Below, in pieces: positions 40,583 through 45,861 of a stretch of DNA of 45,861 nt; the first letter of the stretch is position 1, and the number at the start of each line of letters is the position of its first letter. Where the stretch lies: the NCBI GenBank assembly GCA_001310715.1, contig BAXV01000030.1, forward strand, positions 1 to 45,861. Direction: 5' to 3'. The notes under the pieces were generated by a model. That model had not been told where the DNA came from and did not search any database. It saw only the letters and a list, made by a program, of their open reading frames with translations. The stretch comes from Pseudovibrio sp. JCM 19062. GTDB lineage: Bacteria > Pseudomonadota > Alphaproteobacteria > Rhizobiales > Stappiaceae. The translations under genes and the position numbers were made by a program.

Positions 40583-41092
40583 GTGTTTTGGAAGCTGCAG
40601 GAACAGGTCTTAGATCAATTGCCAAAGATCGCATCTGGCGCGATCTTGCCCGCGATGATCGCGGGCATCTCCACAACGTTGATTACTCCGGCTTATGCAG
40701 ATGTGCAGGTTGTCGCTGATCAGGCGAAAGTCTTCCGCCTCGACGAGCCTGCCGAAACCATCATTCTCGCAATCCAAGCATTGCCGATGTCACCGTACAT
40801 GACCGAATGACCATCGTCATTACCGGCAAATCTTACGGTACCACCAATCTGGTTGTCCTCAACGATGCCTCCGAACCTGTTGTCGAAGAACTGATCACCG
40901 TAACCGCTGAAATGGCTGGCTACGTCGCGGTACAGCGCAACAACAGCCGCGTCACCTACTCCTGCAACCCGGACTGTCAGGAAGTGCTGCGTCTAGGGGA
41001 TGATAAGAAAAAAAATGGAAGACGTCTCCAGCTCCATCAGCTTGCGCAATGAATTGGCTGAGAATGGGATCGTAGCGAATAACAACGACTAG
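40583..41092 (+). CDS. Pilus assembly protein with CpaC N-terminal domain (two frameshifts)
   Basis: A short exported protein of about 170 residues. Its signal peptide ends PAYADVQ, followed by the pilus-formation N-terminal domain also found in CpaC: AKVFRLDEPAETIILGNPSIADVTV, then MTIVITGKSYGTTNLVVLNDASEPV. It stops without a secretin domain. A G is missing at 40769 and one A is extra in the A8 at 41008-41015. Repair gives KKKMEDVSSSISLRNELAE, ending 41090-41092. GTG 40583 is preferred because GTGGGG is well spaced upstream. Confidence 0.82.
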
Positions 41093-41106
41093 GTTGGATC
41101 TCAGAG

Positions 41107-41424
41107 ATGGCCTCGTCTCTACTTGCGGAAGTCGTGTGGGGCTGGGCGAATGGAGATACCATCCGGTGGCCACAGGGAAGTGCGCCTACAGGGATCACGT
41201 TTTCTGAAAGCATGCTCACCAACGGGCAGTACTATCTCGTTTCAACGGCAACCTTTGATTACACTCCAATCTTGGGCAAGCTCATGTCGAACCTGAGCGA
41301 GCGGTTTACGGGCGACAAGGACAACTTCCTTACCATCCCGCTCAGTGATGGTTTTATCTTGCGGCCTCGCGGAGGGTCCTGTGTAGAATTCGAGAACAAC
41401 TGCGCGACCTATTCGCCAGACTAA
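41107..41424 (+). CDS. TadE-like minor pilin, C-terminal fragment
   Basis: An intact 105-residue frame that resembles only the C-terminal half of TadE-family proteins: VVWGWANGDTIRWPQGSAPT, then YYLVSTATFDYTPILGKLM and a final ILRPRGGSCVE block. The N-terminal prepilin-like segment and membrane helix expected for TadE are absent, and the upstream gene ends only 15 bp before. The match is by pattern, without a database check. It is likely a remnant of a tadE gene that lost its front, but a short real protein cannot be excluded. Confidence 0.5.
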   Translation: MASSLLAEVVWGWANGDTIRWPQGSAPTGITFSESMLTNGQYYLVSTATFDYTPILGKLMSNLSERFTGDKDNFLTIPLSDGFILRPRGGSCVEFENNCATYSPD

Positions 41425-41699
41425 TACGAGTATCTACGTAAGATTGCAGGATGTAACGTAAAGTTTGATGTGTCATATATTCGCAGAACGCCGGAATCTG
41501 CTGTTTTGCGGCTTTTACTCATAGATTTGTCAGCTCAAATGTTGAATAAGCGCGGCACGCTTAGCGAAAGAATTTAACGCACATATCGCGAAACAGTCAC
41601 AGAGCTGCGATAGACAGGCAGAGTCCTCCCCTCAATAGCCCTATCGTAACGTTTTGCGCTCTGACGGGTGCGGTATGTAAGAAATAGAAGAGGCTATCA
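41425..41699. other. Intergenic region upstream of the MaoC-Pta gene
   Basis: 275 bp with no coding frame that I can support. No clear terminator or consensus promoter is visible. The pyrimidine-rich GTCCTCCCCTCAATAGCC near 41630 gives no recognisable element. It probably holds the promoter of the acetyl-phosphate module. Confidence 0.4.
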
Positions 41700-43121
41700 A
41701 TGGCTACCAATCGGACCTATGACCAAATTCAGGTCGGAGATACCGTCACACGTTCCCGTATCTGCACGGCAAACGATCTCTATGTTTTTGCGCATGCCTC
41801 CGGCAACATCAACCCGCTGCACTTGCCAAACGCACAGTGGGAAGGTGTTGAAAAGAAAGATGGCCCGTCCGCTCCGTTCATGTGGGGTGCTTCTCTGATT
41901 TCCGCCGTCGTCGGTAACTACCTCCCGGGCCGGGCTGTGTATACCGCGACCAGAGCCTTTCCTTCCACAACAAGGTGAAGGTGGATCAGGTTCTCGACGT
42001 CACCGTGACTGTTCTTGAGAAGCTGCCAAACAATGAAGTTCGCCTGTCCACCACCGTTAAGATTGATGACGGTACTCTGGTTGCAGAAGGTGAAGCCCGC
42101 GTTCAGGCTCCAACACAGTCTATTTCCTACGATGCCGAAGAGCTGCCAGGCCTGCTGATGAAGCGCCACCAGCACTTTGATCGTCTGGTTGCAACTGCTT
42201 CTCTGTTGCCTGCAATCCCGACCTCTGTTGTGTGTCCGGACGACACAAACTCCCTCGGCGGCGCAGTCATGGCGGCAAAGGCTGGCTTGATCATTCCAAT
42301 CCTCTGCGGTCCTGAAAAACGCATTCTGGCAGCGGCGGAAAAAAATTGGCGCAGACATCTCCGGTTACGAACTGATCGACACGCCTGACGAAGGCTCCGC
42401 AGCGGCAAAAGCTGTTGCACTGGTCCACGAAGGCCGCGTGCGTTCCGTCATGAAAGGTCACTTGCACACTGACGACCTGCTGCGCCACATTGTAAAGCGC
42501 GAGGGCGGTCTGCGCACCAAGCGTCGCCTGTCCCATGCGTTCGTCATGGACGTACCGGGCCGTGAATCTCCGATCATCGTCTCTGACGCTGCAATCAACA
42601 TTGCGCCAGACCTGACTGCAAAAGTTGACATCACCCAGAACGCCATCGACGTGGCCCGTTCTATCGGCATCGAGCCTCCAAAAGTCGGCATCCTTTCCGC
42701 TCTGGAAACCGTCAATCCGGCAATCCCATCCACCATCGACGCAGCAGTGCTCTCCAAGATGGCTGATCGCGGTCAGATCAAAGGCGGTATTGTTGACGGT
42801 CCTCTGGCCATGGACAACGCGATTGATCTTGAAGCAGCTCGCACCAAAGGCATTGAGTCCGTGGTTGCAGGTCGTGCAGAAGTGCTGATCGTGCCGAACC
42901 TCGAAGCTGGCAACATGGTTGTTAAAGAGCTGACCTTCCTCGCACACGCAGAAACAGCTGGTCTCGTAACCGGTGCTCTCGTGCCGATCATCCTCACCAG
43001 CCGCGCAGACAATGACCGTGCACGCCTCGTGTCATGTGCACTGGCATCCATGTACGACTACTACCTGCGCAACGGCGTAGCGTTCAACAGCGAGCAGAAG
43101 CTTGCAGACGCAGCAGAGTGA
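41700..43121 (+). CDS. Bifunctional MaoC-like enoyl-CoA hydratase / phosphate acetyltransferase (two frameshifts)
   Basis: A fusion of about 474 residues. The N-terminal part (1-150) is a MaoC-type hot-dog domain with VFAHASGNINPLHLPNAQWEG. The C-terminal part is a phosphate acetyl/butyryltransferase (SLGGAVMAAKAGLIIPILCGP, GRVRSVMKGHLHTDDLL, LEAGNMVVKELTFLAHAE). It converts acyl-CoA and phosphate to acyl-phosphate and CoA. A G is missing in the run at 41927-41929 and one A is extra in the A7 at 42339-42345. Repair gives GPGCVYRDQSLSFHNKVKV and KIGADISGYELIDTP. ackA follows 25 bp later. Confidence 0.9.
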
Positions 43122-43146
43122 TCACGGGATAGCTGAGAAGATAATA

Positions 43147-44326
43147 ATGACAATCGAAACTATTCTTGTTCTGAACGCTGGATCTTCCTCCATCAAATTC
43201 CAGCTGTTCAAAGGCGAAGAAAGCGTACTGTCCGGCCAGATCGATGGCTTGGGCGCATCTGCGTGGGTAAAAGGCAAGTCTGCTGAAGGCAAAACGATCA
43301 TGGATCGCGCGCTCTCAACGGAAGAAGCCAGAACCACAACACCGCGCTACAGGTCATTCTTGCACTGCTCGAAGAGTTCGATCCTGAACTCGAAGTGGAC
43401 GCAATCGGTCACCGTGTTGTGCATGGCTCCTCCAAGTACTCGGCACCTGTACTGGTGACAGATGAGGTTGCCGCTGAGCTGGAAACCTTTAACCCGCTGG
43501 CACCACTGCATAATCCGCATAACCTTGCAGGCATTGCAGGCGCGAAAGCTGCATTTCCGGGCAAACCGAACGTGGCGTGCTTTGACACCGCGTTCCACCG
43601 CACGCAGGAATTCAAGAACGAAGCCTACGCGATCCCGACCAAGTACTACGACGAAGGCATTCGTCGCTACGGCATGCACGGCCAGTCCTTCCACTATATC
43701 TCGGAGGAACTGCACAACGTTGCTCCGGAAGTGGCCGATGGCAAAATTGTTATTGCCCACCTCGGCAACGGCGCGTCCATGTGCGCGATTGAGAACGGCA
43801 AGTCTGTCACCACCACCATGGGCTTCACCCCGGTTGATGGTCTGGCTATGGGCACACGCTCTGGCCTGATTGATCCGGGTGTCATCTTCTACCTGATGGA
43901 AGAAAAAGGCATGTCGGTGAAGGAAGTTGCCAACCTGCTGAACAAGGAGTCCGGCATGAAGGGCCTCTCCGGCATTTCGCAGGACATGCGTGATCTGGAA
44001 GAATCTGACAGCCCGGAAGCAAAGCGCGCGCTCGACTACTACGACAACCGCATCAAGCGCGAGCTGGGTGCTTTGGTTGCAGTCATGGGCGGTCTGGACG
44101 CGATTGTTTTCACCGGTGGTATCGGTGAAAATTCCTCCCTGACCCGCGCAGGCGTATGTAAGGGCCTTGAGTTCCTCGGCGTGGAAATCGACGATGAAGC
44201 AAACAAGCACGCGCAAAAGAAGCAATCACAATTTCCAAGCCATCTTCCAAGGTTAAGGTCATGGCGATCCCGACCAACGAAGAGGCGATGATTGCACGTC
44301 AAACTCGCGTGATCTGCGAAGCATAA
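43147..44326 (+). CDS. ackA: Acetate kinase (two frameshifts)
   Basis: Interconverts acetyl phosphate plus ADP with acetate plus ATP, about 394 residues. It opens VLNAGSSSIKFQLF (phosphate loop), then HRVVHGS, FDTAFHRTQ, the nucleotide-binding AHLGNGASMCAIENGKS, and FTGGIGENSSLTR. A C is missing at 43328-43329 and an A in the run at 44215-44218. Repair gives EEAQNHNTALQVILALLEEFDP and AQKEAITISKPSSKVKVMAIPTNE. It forms a unit with the transferase upstream for acetyl-phosphate metabolism. A strong terminator follows. Confidence 0.93.
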
Positions 44327-44358
44327 TCGACCCATACGTGGTCTCGATCACACCGTTT

Positions 44359-44399
44359 AAGCCGCACTTTTCTACAAGGAGAAGTGCGGCTTCTTTTTT
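44359..44399 (+). terminator. Rho-independent terminator after ackA
   Basis: AAGCCGCACTT (44359-44369) pairs with AAGTGCGGCTT (44382-44392), 11 bp, followed by CTTTTTT. A clear intrinsic terminator 33 bp after the stop. Confidence 0.92.
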
Positions 44400-44473
44400 G
44401 TTTGCCTAGACCTATTGAAGCAGGTTGGAGAGTTGCCCAAACATGTTTCGACGCCTTTTAACATAAAGAAAAT

Positions 44474-44482
44474 TGATATAAT
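44474..44482 (+). promoter_or_regulatory. Extended -10 promoter before the DLH-like gene
   Basis: TGATATAAT combines a TG extension with a consensus TATAAT (44477-44482), 32 bp before the start codon. No good -35 is visible. A palindrome ATATGCATAT (44486-44495) sits just downstream. Confidence 0.5.
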
Positions 44483-44513
44483 GAAATATGCATATCTCAT
44501 ACTCAGAGCATAA

Positions 44514-45002
44514 ATGAACACTGGCATTCCGATGATTATCGCAGCAACCACACTTGCACTTCCGGTTTCTCTGACCGCCGCTGAGTTGCGTCTGGTAGAA
44601 TACCACCAAAGAAATCTAGCCTACATTATTGTACCCAGAACCGCTAAGAAGCTTCCGGCACTTTTGCTGTTTCATGACTGGAACGGATTGACCGACGCAG
44701 CCATACAACAGGCAGCGAAAATCGCAGAACAAGGTTACGCCGTGTTCCTCCTCGACCTGTTCGGCGGCAAGGTTCCCCAGTCCAGAGAAGAAGCAGGGCC
44801 GCTGGTGGAAGCCATGCTGGCAACAGAGCATCAGCACGAGTTGCTGGCGAATGTCTGCGCCGGTTTGCAGCTGCTTGAAAGCGTCGAGGAAGTAGAGCCG
44901 GTCAGCGTGGTCGTCCATGGCTTTGGTCTTGGCGAGCAGGTTGCAGAATGCATCTCAAAATGTGATATGATGCCTGAGCTTCCATTGCTGGCGGCGGCTT
45001 AA
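44514..45002 (+). CDS. Dienelactone-hydrolase-like protein, short and without the usual nucleophile
   Basis: A 162-residue protein with a hydrophobic N-terminus (ATTLALPVSLTAA, possible signal) and part of an alpha/beta hydrolase: LLLFHDWNGLTDAAI, AEQGYAVFLLDLFGG, and VVVHGFGLGEQVAE. In the family the last motif is G-F-C/S-x-G; here Gly stands at the nucleophile position, and the Asp-His half is absent. After the TAA the +1 frame continues with KPTLFVSGCSFPHCVLQPEQ, so an extra base near 45000 may truncate it. Even the longer form lacks a clear catalytic His. The activity is doubtful. Confidence 0.6.
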   Translation: MNTGIPMIIAATTLALPVSLTAAELRLVEYHQRNLAYIIVPRTAKKLPALLLFHDWNGLTDAAIQQAAKIAEQGYAVFLLDLFGGKVPQSREEAGPLVEAMLATEHQHELLANVCAGLQLLESVEEVEPVSVVVHGFGLGEQVAECISKCDMMPELPLLAAA

Positions 45003-45104
45003 GCCGACACTGTTCGTATCAGGTTGCAGTTTCCCGCATTGCGTCCTCCAGCCTGAGCAAATACAAAAAGAGCTAACAATAATTGGCAAGGAAAGGAGCT
45101 GGGC

Positions 45105-45722
45105 ATGTCTTCATCGGTGACTGCAGTCGTGTTTGATATTGGGAACGTCCTGATCTTATGGGACCCAGAGAACTTGTATAATGATCTGATTCCCGATGCA
45201 TCCGAGCGCGAATACTTCCTGAGTGAGGTGTGTCCCTACGAGTGGAACTTGGAGCAGGACCGTGGCCGTCCATGGGATGAAGCCATTTCCGAGCGCCTCG
45301 AAAAATTCCCGCAGTATGAAGAGTGGATCAAAGCCTACTACGAGCGTTGGCAAGACATGCTCGGCGGTGCGATTGAGGCCAATGTGGCACTCCTGAAAGA
45401 TCTCAAGGAGAAGGGGGTTCCCCTCTATGCCATCACAAACTTTTCTACCGAGAAGTTTGAAGAAGCAAAGCGCATCTTCCCATTCCTTGCTGACAGCTTC
45501 ATTGACACTGTCATCTCAGGTGATGAGCAACTGCTGAAGCCAGATGCCAAGATCTACAATATTTTGTTTGAGCGGAACGGCCTCAACCCATCCGAGCTCG
45601 TGTTCATCGATGACACCTTGAAGAATGTTGACGCCGCGCAAGATATCGGCATGAAGGCACTGCACTTCTCAGAGGCAGACAAGCTTCGTTCAGAACTGAA
45701 GCAGCTCGGCCTTCCGCTCTAA
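45105..45722 (+). CDS. HAD family hydrolase (subfamily IA)
   Basis: Intact 205-residue haloacid-dehalogenase-type phosphatase. Motif I is VVFDIGNVL (nucleophile Asp followed by I-G-N, the variant common in this subgroup). Motif II is YAITNFS, motif III is LLKPDAKIY (Lys), and motif IV is FIDDTLKNVDAA. A helical cap lies between about residues 20 and 95. ATG 45105 follows AAGGAG. The substrate is unknown. Confidence 0.88.
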   Translation: MSSSVTAVVFDIGNVLILWDPENLYNDLIPDASEREYFLSEVCPYEWNLEQDRGRPWDEAISERLEKFPQYEEWIKAYYERWQDMLGGAIEANVALLKDLKEKGVPLYAITNFSTEKFEEAKRIFPFLADSFIDTVISGDEQLLKPDAKIYNILFERNGLNPSELVFIDDTLKNVDAAQDIGMKALHFSEADKLRSELKQLGLPL

Positions 45723-45734
45723 AGCCAGACACCG

Positions 45735-45792
45735 GCATCCCGCATCAGCTGCGGGAATGCGGAGCAGGGCGCTCGTAAAATTAATAGCGCCC
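45735..45792. terminator. Two hairpins after the HAD gene
   Basis: CCCGCA/TGCGGG (45739-45744 and 45750-45755, extended by GCAT/ATGC) is followed by GGGCGCT/AGCGCCC (45767-45773 and 45786-45792). Neither has a U-run. Together they may stop transcription. The last 69 bp of the window show no gene. Confidence 0.45.
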
Positions 45793-45861
45793 TTAAGCTC
45801 CCCAAAAAAACTTATCCCCCTCACACATTCCGTTCGTATTCTTAATCCGTGCCCACGCAAT

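Noticed and set aside
15521..41015. Programmed frameshifting or slippage at A7/A8 runs as a regulatory system
   Set aside because: Losses in short runs are equally common and spread over unrelated genes; sequencing error explains all of it.
40571..41092. Calling the second CpaC-like gene a broken secretin
   Set aside because: After fixing two single-base errors it ends cleanly without a secretin domain, as expected for the short pilus protein found with TadE genes.
43347..44225. 292-residue minus-strand frame over ackA
   Set aside because: Shadow frame caused by codon bias; acetate kinase motifs lie on the plus strand.

Overview
The window is a chromosomal segment of an alphaproteobacterium. 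The evidence is the flp/cpa-tad pilus locus in Caulobacter/rhizobial order, the def-fmt-truA-dapE neighbourhood, a MaoC-phosphate acetyltransferase fusion followed by ackA, and a URC4-type uracil catabolism gene. Base composition is moderate rather than high-GC. A marine Stappiaceae-like genus (Pseudovibrio/Roseibium type) is my inference, not something the sequence proves.

Layout. (1) 1-9225: a nucleoside uptake and salvage operon. It holds an ABC importer (ATPase end, two permeases), cytidine deaminase, purine nucleoside phosphorylase, deoC, deoA, deoB, a phytanoyl-CoA-dioxygenase-family Fe(II)/2-oxoglutarate enzyme and adenosine deaminase. Imported nucleosides are deaminated and phosphorolysed, and the pentose phosphates are fed to central metabolism. 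(2) 9316-11576: URC4 and upp, pyrimidine base use. (3) 11699-15955: a TrpF-like protein, a retropepsin-like protease, aldose epimerase, a histone-deacetylase-family amidohydrolase and a DUF805 protein. (4) 16058-25055: dapE, two tandem paralogous membrane proteins, a DUF2189 protein, then truA, a GNAT acetyltransferase, fmt and def on the minus strand, rmuC, and a LysR regulator. (5) 25170-27634: VOC protein, nitrilase, hydroxypyruvate-reductase-like dehydrogenase. (6) 27765-37414: Tad pilus locus (Flp-like pilin, cpaA-F, tadB, tadC, tadD). (7) 37615-40443: M17 aminopeptidase, MarR regulator, NlpC/P60 hydrolase. (8) 40583-41424: a second CpaC N-terminal-like pilus protein and a TadE C-terminal fragment. 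(9) 41700-45722: MaoC-Pta/AckA acetyl-phosphate module, a degenerate dienelactone-hydrolase-like protein and a HAD hydrolase.

The dominant oddity is that 31 of about 49 genes carry one or more single-base frameshifts (46 sites by my count), while reading continues cleanly in another frame afterwards. Deletions sit mostly in short runs, and insertions mostly in A/T runs of 7-8. Essential genes (fmt, def, dapE neighbours, pilus ATPase) are hit equally, so this is almost certainly sequencing error. I annotate these as whole genes with the break stated.

I saw no tRNA, rRNA, CRISPR array, transposase or phage gene. The best candidates for undescribed biology are the PhyH-family dioxygenase built into the nucleoside operon, the URC4-upp pair beside it, and several small cis-elements: the MarR-gene palindrome, the deoA-deoB hairpin and the galM leader.
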